Assembly (NCBI RefSeq): GCF_003711105.1
Contig: NZ_CP023865.1
Span: 8,223,153-8,287,152 of the forward strand
Length of the DNA stretch: 64,000 bases
Origin: Actinoplanes teichomyceticus ATCC 31121
GTDB lineage: Bacteria > Actinomycetota > Actinomycetes > Mycobacteriales > Micromonosporaceae
Direction: 5' to 3'
Position 1 is the stretch's first letter. Every line of letters starts with the position of its first letter. The translations under genes and the position numbers were made by a program. Under the pieces are notes generated by a model that did not search any database, was not told where the DNA came from, and saw nothing but the letters and a program-made list of their open reading frames with translations. Of the stretch, positions 15,586-23,923 are shown piece by piece.

Positions 15586-18500
15586 GTGGACCAACGGGAG
15601 TGGGACTACGGCGCCCGCATGTCGCGCGACAGGCGCGCTGCGGAGGCTTGGCCCACCCGGGAATCGGAGATCGACGAAACCGAGCCGCGCTGGTCCGCGC
15701 TCACCGACACCGGCAGCATGACGCCCAGCCCCGAGGCCCTCACCTGGCAGCGCCGGGCGGACGCCTGGGCGCAGCAGAGCGAGATCGAGCCGTACTCGGA
15801 TGGTGGCGGCCAGGCCGTCGAGCCGGCGAATCGCTGGTCCGAGGTGGCCTCCACCGGCCGGCCCACCTTCCCGGCCGACGGCGTCGGCTGGCGCACCCAG
15901 ACCTCGGAGTGGCGGGCCACCGGCGCGCGCTGGCGGCAGACCACCGAGTGGCGCTCCTCCACCGGATCACACGTCTGGCGTTCCACCACCGAGGCGTGGC
16001 AGTCCGGGCAGGACGCGGAGAGCACGCCCGATCGCGCGACCATCTCCGGCACCGCGTGGCCGACGCCGGAGCAGGAGGTCGGCGCCGGCCGGGACCTCCC
16101 GTCCAGCCGGTCGGACACCCCGTCCTGGCGGCGCGACGCGGACGCCGGGCGGGCCGCGACCACCCCGGTCGAGCAGACCTGGAGCAGCTCCGGCACGCCG
16201 TCCTGGCAACAGCCGTCGGCATCGACGCCGTCCTGGCAGCAACCGTCGGCATCGACCCCGTCCTGGCAGCAATCCTCCGCGCAGACGCCCTCGTGGCGGC
16301 AGTCCGCCTCCACCCCGGCCCCGTCGTGGCAGCAGCCCTCCGCGTCGACGCCCTCGTGGCAGCAGTCCGGCCGCACCCCGTCCTGGCAGCAGCCCTCGTC
16401 GCCGTCGTGGCAGCGGTCCGCCGAGAGCGCCACCCCGTCCGGGTCGTGGAGCGACGCGCGCCACACCCCCGGGGAGAACACCACCGACGTCGGCGGCTGG
16501 GAGCGGTCCGACGGTCCCGGCTGGCAGGCCGGTCCCCGTGACGACGGCCGGCACTTCGTCCGGGAGGACGACCGTGCCGCCTGGCGGCGCGGCGCCGACA
16601 CCGAGTGGTCCACCCGGCGGGGCCGCCGACGCGCGCCCGAGCCGGATACCCAGCCCGCCGGGGGCACCGGCTGGACCAGCACCGCCGACACCGACGACTG
16701 GGCCGGGCACACCGACACCGGCAGCATCCCGCTCGCGCCCGGCTCGCCGGCTCCCGACCCGGTCCCGCCGGCCCCGTCCCGGGGCAGCCGCTCCAGCCGC
16801 CGCGGCTACGACGCCGACCGGGCGGAACCGCTGGCCTCCCCGCGCCGCCGGCGCTCCGCTGAACACGACCGCGGCCAAGCCGCGGAACAGGACGGATACC
16901 CGGCTCAGGGCTCCGGCGCCGCCTACGGCGAGCGCGGCGGTCAGACCCCGATCCGGTACGGCGTACGCCCCGAGTCCTCCACCCGCCTGTCCCGCCGCGC
17001 CGCGCCGGACGACGCCCCGTCGCCGGACGTCAGCGGCCGGATCCGTGCCGAGGGCGCCGCCGCCTCCGGTGGCCTGCCCGAGCGCGAGCGCGGCACCGGC
17101 CGGCGCGCCCGGCGGACGCAGCGCTACAACGCGAACGCGACGGACTGGCGTGAGGACACCGCCTCCTGGGACGCCGAGCCGGACACCAGCAACTGGACGC
17201 GCGACCCGGACACCGGGCAGTGGAGCCGGGCCGAGGACGACCCCCGCGTCCTGGCCTGGCGGGCCGAGGCGGCTCGCCGCGAGGAGATGAAGCGGCGGGG
17301 CGGCACCGCGCCGCCACCCGAGCCGGCCGGCGCGGACGGCTGGGGTGGCGGCGGACGACGCAGCCGGCGCGACGACGAGCCGTCCGGCCCGATCGGTGGG
17401 GTGCCCGGCGGGCCGCTGCCGAGCAGCGCGATCCCGGACGACCCGCGCCAGCGCAGCGCCATGCCGGGCCCGGCCACCCCGCGCAGCGCCATGCCCGGCC
17501 CGGCTGCCCCGCGCAGCGCCATGCCCGGCAGCGGCGCTGCCTGGTCCGGCGGCGCGATGCCCGGCCCGGCGACGCCCCGCAGCGCGATGCCGGACGGTGG
17601 CGGCGCCTCGTGGACCGGAGCCGGCCAGTCCGATCCGTACACGTCCGGCCGCTTCCGCGGGGCCGGCGACCCGGACGACTACCGGGCCGGACCGGGCGCT
17701 CCCACGGCGTACGGCAACGGGCTCGGAAATGACGGCGGCGGAGGCCGCCGCCGCGCACCTGAACCGCCGCCGGACGCCTGGTCCGAGCCTCCCGGGCGCC
17801 GGTCGGTCGGCCCGGACGACGATTACGCCACCGGCGGTTGGCGGCCGGGGCCGTTGCCGCCCCGGCAGGAAGCGCCGCGTGAGCTGCCCGCCGGCCGGTC
17901 CGGTGACTGGGACGAGCCCGGTTACGGCACTCCGCAGCCGCGTGCGCTGCCGGCCGGCCGCACCTCGTGGTCGGACTCCCCGCGCGTGCCGCGGCAGACC
18001 GGTTACGACGCCGAGCCGGACGGCGCCGCCTGGCCGGAGCCGGACCGGGCCCCGCGCCGCACCGGTTACGGCGCCCCGGAGACCGACGGCTCGACCTGGT
18101 CCGACCAGCGCCGGATGAGCGGCGGCCGCGAGTTACCCGGCCCGTCCCACGGCGCCCGGGAACTCCCCGCCGGCCCACCGCGGCGGGACGACGAGGGCTC
18201 GTGGCGGAACGGCTACGGCGGCGACCCGTCGTGGCGTGACACCGGCCGCCGTGACACGCGCAAGCCCGCCTACGGCGCCCAGCGCGAGCTTCCCGGCGGC
18301 CCGCCGTCCTGGTCACCGGAGGCTTCCGACGACGGTGTGGACCGCTACGAATCCCCGCGCCGCCGCGACGACCGCGACGACCCGCCCTTCGGTGGCCGGG
18401 GCCGCGACGACTGGCGTGGCCCCGGCGGCCCCGCCACCGGAACATCCTGGAACGGTGACAACGGACCGGCTCCGGGCTGGAGCGGCTCGGGACCGGGCGA

Positions 18501-19887
18501 CGGCGGTCACCGCCGCGGCACGGCCCCGGATCCCGGTCACCGCAACGGCGGCGCGCCGGACGGGGGCGGCTGGCGCGCCGGAGCCGACAACGTCGCCCCG
18601 ACCTCCGGTCCCGCCCCGGGCGGCGCCTGGCGCGCCGGCCTCGACGGCGGCGCCGACGCGGCTCCGGTCTCCGGCTCTGCGGGGTACCGGGCCACCGCCG
18701 GTGGCGACTGGCGTACCGGGACGAGCGGCGGCGCCGCCGCTCCGGTGTCCGGTTATCGCGCCACCGCGAGCGCCGACTGGCGGGCCGGCATCGACGGCGG
18801 ATCAGCTCCCGACGGGACCGCGGCACCCGATGCGGCCGGCGGCGCCGGCGTTCCCGGCAGCGCCCGGCGCCCCGGCGCCGAGGGCTTCCCCGGGCCCGGC
18901 AGCGCCCGGCGCCCCGGCACGAACGGCGTCCCGGCGCCGGGCGGCGTCCCGGCACCCGGCGGCGACTGGCGCGCCGCACTCAACGAGGCCGCCACCGCAC
19001 CCGGCGGAGCCCCGGCTGCGAGCACGGACCGGAGGAGCGGGCTCAACGGCGGCACCGCAGCCGGCGGCACCGCACCCCCGGGTGCGGACTGGCGCGCGGC
19101 ACTCAACGGCGCCACCAGCGTCGCGCCCACCTCGGGCGCGGCCGGCTACCGCGCCACCGCCACCGGTACCGACTGGCGGGCCGACGTGAGCACGGCGCCC
19201 GTCTCCGGCGCCGCCGCGGTCCCCGGCAGCACCGGCTACCGCCCGAACGCCGCTCCGGCCGCCGACGACTGGCGTCGTGACCTCAGCGCGGACCTGGTCG
19301 ACGGCGAGCCGCAGCGTTTCAGCACCTCGGACTTCCCGCCCTTTCGGCCGAGCGGCTCCGCGGCGGTCTCCGGCGGCGCGAACCTGGCCCTGAGCGCCAC
19401 CTCGGTGATCGCCGCGTCGCCGGACGCCGCACCGGAGGCCGACACCTCCTGGCCACCGCGCCGCGCCACGAGCAGCGCCTTCTTCGAGAACACCGGCGCC
19501 TACGAGCGGCGCCCGGTCAGCAGCGCCCTGCTCTCCGGCCAGCCGAACGACCTGCTCAACCCGGACGACGAGGAGGACGAGGAGACCTCGACCAGCCCGC
19601 TCGCCGCGGTCGGATACACGGTCGTCTGGTACGGCGTGCCGGTGGTCCTCTTCGTCGCCGGCATGCTGCTGCTGAACAGCGGCCAGCGCGCGCACGCTCT
19701 GCAGACGCTCGCCAACGCCGCGCCGGAGTTCGGCATCTCGCTGGCGCTGAGCATCGTCGTCGCCTTCGGCCTGCGTTTCGCCACCACGGCGTGGAAGTCC
19801 GCGAGCGTCGGCCTGGCCGCGGCCGTCGTCGGCGGTGGCCTGGCCACGGTGCTGAGCTCGGCGATCACCGGCAACAGCCTCAGCTGA
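15586..19887 (+). CDS. Giant low-complexity Trp/Arg/Pro/Gly-rich protein with C-terminal membrane anchor
   Basis: The frame encodes 1433 residues. About 1300 are low complexity with regular Trp residues: repeats of TPSWQQPSAS at about 205-280, PGPATPRSAM at about 620-680, ELPAGPP-type elements, and GYRATA...DWRAG elements at about 1020-1240. The last 100 residues change to ordinary sequence with an acidic patch (NPDDEEDEET) and three hydrophobic segments near 1340-1362, 1381-1402 and 1407-1425. This gives a long disordered cytoplasmic or external arm on a small membrane domain. I recognise no family. Start GTG 15586 is tentative; ATG 15619 is possible. Third-position G+C is high throughout, which supports real coding. 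Confidence 0.8.
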   Translation: MDQREWDYGARMSRDRRAAEAWPTRESEIDETEPRWSALTDTGSMTPSPEALTWQRRADAWAQQSEIEPYSDGGGQAVEPANRWSEVASTGRPTFPADGVGWRTQTSEWRATGARWRQTTEWRSSTGSHVWRSTTEAWQSGQDAESTPDRATISGTAWPTPEQEVGAGRDLPSSRSDTPSWRRDADAGRAATTPVEQTWSSSGTPSWQQPSASTPSWQQPSASTPSWQQSSAQTPSWRQSASTPAPSWQQPSASTPSWQQSGRTPSWQQPSSPSWQRSAESATPSGSWSDARHTPGENTTDVGGWERSDGPGWQAGPRDDGRHFVREDDRAAWRRGADTEWSTRRGRRRAPEPDTQPAGGTGWTSTADTDDWAGHTDTGSIPLAPGSPAPDPVPPAPSRGSRSSRRGYDADRAEPLASPRRRRSAEHDRGQAAEQDGYPAQGSGAAYGERGGQTPIRYGVRPESSTRLSRRAAPDDAPSPDVSGRIRAEGAAASGGLPERERGTGRRARRTQRYNANATDWREDTASWDAEPDTSNWTRDPDTGQWSRAEDDPRVLAWRAEAARREEMKRRGGTAPPPEPAGADGWGGGGRRSRRDDEPSGPIGGVPGGPLPSSAIPDDPRQRSAMPGPATPRSAMPGPAAPRSAMPGSGAAWSGGAMPGPATPRSAMPDGGGASWTGAGQSDPYTSGRFRGAGDPDDYRAGPGAPTAYGNGLGNDGGGGRRRAPEPPPDAWSEPPGRRSVGPDDDYATGGWRPGPLPPRQEAPRELPAGRSGDWDEPGYGTPQPRALPAGRTSWSDSPRVPRQTGYDAEPDGAAWPEPDRAPRRTGYGAPETDGSTWSDQRRMSGGRELPGPSHGARELPAGPPRRDDEGSWRNGYGGDPSWRDTGRRDTRKPAYGAQRELPGGPPSWSPEASDDGVDRYESPRRRDDRDDPPFGGRGRDDWRGPGGPATGTSWNGDNGPAPGWSGSGPGDGGHRRGTAPDPGHRNGGAPDGGGWRAGADNVAPTSGPAPGGAWRAGLDGGADAAPVSGSAGYRATAGGDWRTGTSGGAAAPVSGYRATASADWRAGIDGGSAPDGTAAPDAAGGAGVPGSARRPGAEGFPGPGSARRPGTNGVPAPGGVPAPGGDWRAALNEAATAPGGAPAASTDRRSGLNGGTAAGGTAPPGADWRAALNGATSVAPTSGAAGYRATATGTDWRADVSTAPVSGAAAVPGSTGYRPNAAPAADDWRRDLSADLVDGEPQRFSTSDFPPFRPSGSAAVSGGANLALSATSVIAASPDAAPEADTSWPPRRATSSAFFENTGAYERRPVSSALLSGQPNDLLNPDDEEDEETSTSPLAAVGYTVVWYGVPVVLFVAGMLLLNSGQRAHALQTLANAAPEFGISLALSIVVAFGLRFATTAWKSASVGLAAAVVGGGLATVLSSAITGNSLS

Positions 19888-20019
19888 CCCGCTTCCCCGT
19901 CGTGCCCGGGCCCGTGTCCGCTCGGCGCCCGTGTCCGCTCGGCCCTGACCCGCATCTCTGCGCGGTCTTCGTGCCCGGCCATCCCGCCGCTCACCGAGCC
20001 GGACAGCGCAAACACGAAC

Positions 20020-20047
20020 GGCGCGCCGGGGCTGAGCCCGGCGCGCC
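20020..20047 (-). terminator. Intrinsic terminator of the rpsF-ssb-rpsR-rplI operon
   Basis: GGCGCGCCGGG and CCCGGCGCGCC form an 11-bp perfect stem with a 6-base loop just after the rplI stop. On the minus strand it is followed by a T-containing stretch (TTCGTGTTT). Confidence 0.8.
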
Positions 20048-20066
20048 GTACGCGGTGGTGCGAGAA

Positions 20067-20516
20067 CTACTTGGCGGCGACCACGTTCACCGGGAACGTG
20101 GCGGTCACCTCGGGGTGCAGCTTGACCTGGACGTTGTACGAGCCCGTGGTCTTGATGTGACCCGGCAGCTCGAGACGACGACGGTCCAGCGACGGACCAC
20201 CGGCGGCCTTGACCGCGTCCACGATCTCGGCCGGGGTGATCGAGCCGAACAGGCGGCCGCCGTTGCCGGAGCGCGCGCTCAGCGTGACCTTGAGGCCGGA
20301 CAGCTGGTCCTTGACCTCGTTCGCCTGGCCCAGGTCCCGGATCTCGCGCGCCTCGCGGGCCCGCTTGATGACCGCGACCTGCTTCTCGGCGCCCTTGGTC
20401 CACTGGATCGCGAAGCCCTGCGGCAGCAGGTAGTTACGGCCGTAGCCGTTCTTCACCTCGACGATGTCGCCGGGGGTGCCGAGACCCGACACCTCCTGAG
20501 TGAGGATGATCTTCAT
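20067..20516 (-). CDS. rplI: 50S ribosomal protein L9
   Basis: L9 binds 23S rRNA and bridges to the outer surface of the 50S subunit. The 149 residues start [36 protein letters not shown], split as the conserved N-terminal domain, then a long charged connecting helix rich in Arg/Glu, then the C-terminal domain ending in NVVAAK. Length and motifs are standard. It is the last gene of the rpsF operon, 14 bp after rpsR and followed by the terminator. Confidence 0.98.
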   Translation of the reverse strand: MKIILTQEVSGLGTPGDIVEVKNGYGRNYLLPQGFAIQWTKGAEKQVAVIKRAREAREIRDLGQANEVKDQLSGLKVTLSARSGNGGRLFGSITPAEIVDAVKAAGGPSLDRRRLELPGHIKTTGSYNVQVKLHPEVTATFPVNVVAAK

Positions 20517-20530
20517 CTGGGTGACCCTCC

Positions 20531-20770
20531 TCAGCGCGCCGTCGCCGTGTACGGCAGGAGCGCCATCTCGCGCGCGTTCTTGACCGCGCGGGCGATCTGC
20601 CGCTGCTGCTGCGAGGTCACACCGGTGACGCGGCGGGCACGAATCTTGCCGCGGTCCGAGATGAACTTCCGCAGAAGCGCGGTGTCCTTGTAGTCGATGT
20701 AGGTGATCCCGTCCTTGTCGAGCGGGTTCACCTTCTTCTTCGGCTTGCGAAGCGCCGCAGCCTTAGCCAT
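20531..20770 (-). CDS. rpsR: 30S ribosomal protein S18
   Basis: S18 pairs with S6 on the platform of the small subunit. The 79 residues start [13 protein letters not shown] and contain the signature [19 protein letters not shown] (19 residues) and the basic [19 protein letters not shown] segment. The cysteine-containing zinc site of some S18 proteins is absent, so this is the zinc-independent type. The ATG at 20770 was chosen over the upstream in-frame start at 20791, because it gives the normal N-terminus. Confidence 0.97.
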   Translation of the reverse strand: MAKAAALRKPKKKVNPLDKDGITYIDYKDTALLRKFISDRGKIRARRVTGVTSQQQRQIARAVKNAREMALLPYTATAR

Positions 20771-20805
20771 TGCTCTTACTCCTGAACTCAAGAAAGCCCG
20801 AGGGC

Positions 20806-21354
20806 TTAGAAGGGAGGCTCGTCGTCGAACGAGGAGTTGCCGCCGGAGCGGCCGCTGGAGGCCGGGGCCGCCGACGCCCAGGGGTCGTCGAAGTCGTTGT
20901 TGCTCCGGCCGCCGCCACCGCTGTTGCCGCCGCCGAACTGCTGGCGGTTACCGCCGCCGGAGGCGCCGAAGCCACCCCCGCCGCCGGAACGGCTCATCTT
21001 CTGCACCTTGGCCGTGGCGTACCGCAGAGACGGGCCGATCTCGTCGACCTCGAGCTCCATGACGGTGCGCTTCTCTCCCTCTTTGGTGTCGTAGCTGCGC
21101 TGGCGCAGCCGCCCCTGCACGATCACCCGAGCGCCGCGCTGCAGCGACTCGGACACGTGCTCGGCGGCGTCACGCCAGATGCTGCACGAGAGGAACAGTG
21201 GCTCGCCGTCTTTCCATTCGCCCGACTGCCGGTCCAGAGTCCGCGGGGTGGAAGCGATGCGGAACGAACAGACCGCCGCACCCGAATTGGTGAAGCGCAG
21301 CTCAGGGTCGTTGACCAGGTTGCCAACCACCGTGATTACGGTTTCTCCAGCCAT
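20806..21354 (-). CDS. ssb: Single-stranded DNA-binding protein
   Basis: SSB coats single-stranded DNA at forks and repair sites. Residues 1-115 form the OB fold, starting [20 protein letters not shown] and including the conserved [21 protein letters not shown] part. A Gly/Asn/Ser-rich linker of about 55 residues follows. The acidic tip DDEPPF, which recruits partner proteins, is intact. It lies between rpsF and rpsR as in other Actinobacteria. Confidence 0.97.
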   Translation of the reverse strand: MAGETVITVVGNLVNDPELRFTNSGAAVCSFRIASTPRTLDRQSGEWKDGEPLFLSCSIWRDAAEHVSESLQRGARVIVQGRLRQRSYDTKEGEKRTVMELEVDEIGPSLRYATAKVQKMSRSGGGGGFGASGGGNRQQFGGGNSGGGGRSNNDFDDPWASAAPASSGRSGGNSSFDDEPPF

Positions 21355-21419
21355 GAAACTTCTCCTCGCCGCTCAAGTCGTTGACGCAAAGGGTCTCAGG
21401 ACCCTCTGACAAAAACGCC

Positions 21420-21710
21420 TCAGCGGGTCTCGGGACGGATGACCTTGGTCCGCAGGATGGACTCGTTGAGCCGGAGCTGACGGTCCAGCTCGGCCACGGC
21501 CTCGGGCGTCGCCTGCAGGTCGACGACCGCGTAGATACCCTCAGCCTTCTTGTTGATCTCGAACGAGAGCCGGCGACGGCCCCACACGTCGAGCTTCTCC
21601 ACCGAGCCACCCGCGGTCCTGATCACGTTCAGGTACTGGTCGAGCGACGGGGCCACGGTGCGCTCCTCGAGCGAAGGGTCGAGGATCACCATGAGTTCGT
21701 AATGACGCAA
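21420..21710 (-). CDS. rpsF: 30S ribosomal protein S6
   Basis: S6 binds S18 and 16S rRNA. The 96 residues begin [12 protein letters not shown], giving the usual MRHYE N-terminus from a TTG start, and include [15 protein letters not shown] and a C-terminus typical of the family. TTG 21710 lies 9 nt after GGAGG and is preferred over GTG or longer starts reaching 21956, which would run into the leader hairpins. It is the first gene of the operon. Confidence 0.95.
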   Translation of the reverse strand: MRHYELMVILDPSLEERTVAPSLDQYLNVIRTAGGSVEKLDVWGRRRLSFEINKKAEGIYAVVDLQATPEAVAELDRQLRLNESILRTKVIRPETR

Positions 21711-21736
21711 GACATTCACCTCCTGTGGGCTATGCG

Positions 21737-21810
21737 GCCACGGTCTCTCCGTGGCAGGAGGTCTTGTGTCGAACGCAGAAGAAAGCCGTGGGAGAGACGA
21801 CGCCCACGGC
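21737..21810 (-). promoter_or_regulatory. Two hairpins in the rpsF leader (possible S6:S18 autoregulatory site)
   Basis: GCCACGG/CCGTGGC (21737-21755) and GCCGTGGG/CCCACGGC (21785-21810) form two stems in the leader between the promoter and the rpsF ribosome-binding site. rpsF leaders in many bacteria bind the S6:S18 complex and repress their own translation. That these stems do so is inference. Confidence 0.4.
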
Positions 21811-21831
21811 GGAAAGTCTGCGAACCGAGCC

Positions 21832-21861
21832 AGCATACCCAGGCTGGGCGCTCCAACCCAA
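21832..21861 (-). promoter_or_regulatory. Candidate housekeeping promoter of the rpsF operon
   Basis: On the minus strand TTGGGT (21856-21861) and TATGCT (21832-21837) are separated by 18 bases. The site lies between the terminator of the upstream surface-protein gene and the leader hairpins. Confidence 0.55.
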
Positions 21862-21867
21862 AACGAA

Positions 21868-21889
21868 GACCCCGTCCGTGGACGGGGTC
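21868..21889 (-). terminator. Intrinsic terminator of the surface-protein gene
   Basis: GACCCCGTCC pairs perfectly with GGACGGGGTC with a 2-base loop. On the minus strand TTCGTTTTGG follows, a fair T-tract. It is 115 bases after the stop at 22005. Confidence 0.75.
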
Positions 21890-22004
21890 CTCGTGCCGCA
21901 GAGCCGCGGGGCGCCCGGTCCGGTTCGTTGGGTGGGACCTGGGGAGGAACGACCACACCGATGAGGTGGACGCGGTCGCCCCGCGGAGCCTTACGAACAG
22001 AAGC

Positions 22005-22994
22005 TTACGCCACATTTGCCCTTGATGCACGTTGCGACACGATTGCCCGAATAGCGGCGATCAGCACGCCCAGCGTGCACACCGTCGCGATCACCCCGAG
22101 CAGCCCGATCGGCCGGCCGGTCCGGATCGGCTGGATCGCGGCGACCGGCTCCGCCGCCGGGGTGGTCACACGGTCCGGGTCCGCCGCGGGAGCCTCCCCG
22201 GGGGTCGCCCGGACCGGGTCAGCGGCGGGCGGGCCGGCCGCCGGGACCCGGTCGGCGGCGGGCAGCGGGTCGCGGGCCGCGGGCGGCGTCACCACGCTCC
22301 TCGGGACCCCGGCCTGCGACGTACGCGGGATCCGCTCCCTGCTCTTCGCCGCGGCGGCCGGCGCCCCGGCGATGGCCGCACCGGCGGGTGTCCGCGCCCG
22401 CACCGTCCGGCGCTCGCCGGCCGCCCGCCGCTGGCCCGAAGCGCCCGCGCCCGCCGCGTGCCGCATCGGCCGGGAGCGCGGCGCCCCGGTCGCCGGCGCG
22501 GCCGGACCGGCGACCGGCGCGGCCGCCGCCGGATCGGACATGACCGACGGGCGCGAGGCGGAGTCGGAGTCGTCGGACGCCGCGTCCGGGGCGGCCGCCG
22601 GGTCCGAGGGCACCGCGGTGACCATCATCGGCACCGGCTCGTCGGACTCCGGGCAGTCCGGGGCGAGCACCACCGGCGTGGTCCCGCGCCGGAACACCAC
22701 CTCGGCGGCGCCGTCGTCCGGGATGACGCCCCGTGGCGTGCCGCCCAGCTCCAGGCGGGCGTCGTGGCCGGTCCGGTTGATCACGTGCAGCGTGCTCTCG
22801 GCGGGTACCGTCACGCTCTCCACGCTGGGCTGCGACCCGCAGGCGACGCCGAGCGCGCCGCCGCCGAAGGTCACCCGGCGGTCGGCCGGCCCGAGCGGTT
22901 CGGCGCTGGCCGTCCCGTCGCCGAGCAGCGGCACACCGAAGAGCACACCGCTGGCCAGCACAGCCGCCATCCGGTATCGGAACTGCCGCGACAT
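22005..22994 (-). CDS. Secreted, C-terminally membrane-anchored surface protein of unknown function
   Basis: The 329-residue protein has a signal peptide (MSRQFRYRMAAVLASG... cleaved after about ASA, residue 30). A small globular domain of about 85 residues follows, with two cysteines (VACGSQP and LAPDCPE) and a beta-rich pattern (STLHVINRTGHDARLEL). Next comes a disordered Ala/Pro/Asp-rich region of about 160 residues. A C-terminal helix (GLLGVIATVCTLGVLIAAI) then ends in the basic stop-transfer QRASRANVA. There is no LPxTG motif, so it is anchored by the helix rather than by sortase. The small domain may be cupredoxin-like, judging only by pattern. No function can be assigned. Confidence 0.8.
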   Translation of the reverse strand: MSRQFRYRMAAVLASGVLFGVPLLGDGTASAEPLGPADRRVTFGGGALGVACGSQPSVESVTVPAESTLHVINRTGHDARLELGGTPRGVIPDDGAAEVVFRRGTTPVVLAPDCPESDEPVPMMVTAVPSDPAAAPDAASDDSDSASRPSVMSDPAAAAPVAGPAAPATGAPRSRPMRHAAGAGASGQRRAAGERRTVRARTPAGAAIAGAPAAAAKSRERIPRTSQAGVPRSVVTPPAARDPLPAADRVPAAGPPAADPVRATPGEAPAADPDRVTTPAAEPVAAIQPIRTGRPIGLLGVIATVCTLGVLIAAIRAIVSQRASRANVA

Positions 22995-23124
22995 GCACCA
23001 ACTCCCCAGTTCACCGCCGGTCCGACGGACATCCGGTCAAACATGATCGGTCGGGTCAACGAGGCGTGGCGGAGGCCGGTGACGCTCGGCAGAAACTGTC
23101 GGACCCGCGTCGTAGGCTCGTGCC

Positions 23125-23901
23125 ATGCGCATCGGAGCCCACGTCGATCCCGCCGACCCGCTGGCCGAGGCCGCCGCACGCGGCGCCGAGGCGGTGCAGT
23201 TCTTCCTCACCGACCCGCAGAAGTACAACAGCCCCCCACCGCGCGAGGACGCGGAGCGGCTGCGGGCCTCGAGCGTGGATGTCTACATCCACGCGCCGTA
23301 CATCGTGAATGTCGCCTCGCCCAACAACCGGATCCGTATCCCCAGCCGCAAGCTGCTCATGGCGCACGCCAGGGCCGCGGCCGAGCTCGGCGCCAAGGGC
23401 CTGATCGTGCACGGCGGGCACGTCGGCGCGGGCGCCGACCTCGCCGCCGGATTCGCCAACTGGCGCAAGGCGTTCGAGTACGCCGAGAGCGAGGGCGGCA
23501 TGCCGCTCCCGATCCTGATCGAGAACACCGCCGGCGGGGACAACGCGTGCGCCCGGCGCTTCGACGACCTGGCCCGCCTGTGGGACGCGGTCGGCTCCTT
23601 CGGCGCGGGTTTCTGCCTGGACACCTGTCACGCGTTCGCCGGCGGGGAGGATCTGACCGGCGTCGTCGACCGGGTCAAGGCGATCACCGGACGGATCGAC
23701 CTGATCCACGCGAACGACTCCAAGGGCGGATTCGACTCGGGCCAGGACCGGCACGACAACCTGGGTAATGGGAAGATCGATCCCGAGTTGGTGGTCGCCG
23801 CCATCCGCGCCTCCGGAGCCCCGGCCATTGTGGAGACTCCCGGCGGGGTGAAAGGTCAGAGTGCCGACATCGCCCTGCTGCGGGAGCGGTCGGGCGCCTG
23901 A
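23125..23901 (+). CDS. nfo: Deoxyribonuclease IV (AP endonuclease, Nfo family)
   Basis: The enzyme cleaves 5' of abasic sites in base-excision repair, using three zinc ions in a TIM barrel. The 258 residues show all metal-ligand motifs: HAPYIVN near 53, IVHGGHVG near 93, IENTAGG near 133, CLDTCHAF near 170, HANDSKGG near 193, RHDNLGNG near 211 and VETPG near 236. It is slightly shorter than the Escherichia coli enzyme, mainly at the C-terminus. It is followed 22 bp later by the large membrane protein gene. Confidence 0.96.
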   Translation: MRIGAHVDPADPLAEAAARGAEAVQFFLTDPQKYNSPPPREDAERLRASSVDVYIHAPYIVNVASPNNRIRIPSRKLLMAHARAAAELGAKGLIVHGGHVGAGADLAAGFANWRKAFEYAESEGGMPLPILIENTAGGDNACARRFDDLARLWDAVGSFGAGFCLDTCHAFAGGEDLTGVVDRVKAITGRIDLIHANDSKGGFDSGQDRHDNLGNGKIDPELVVAAIRASGAPAIVETPGGVKGQSADIALLRERSGA

Positions 23902-23923
23902 CGCACGGGTCCGGGGAGGGTCA

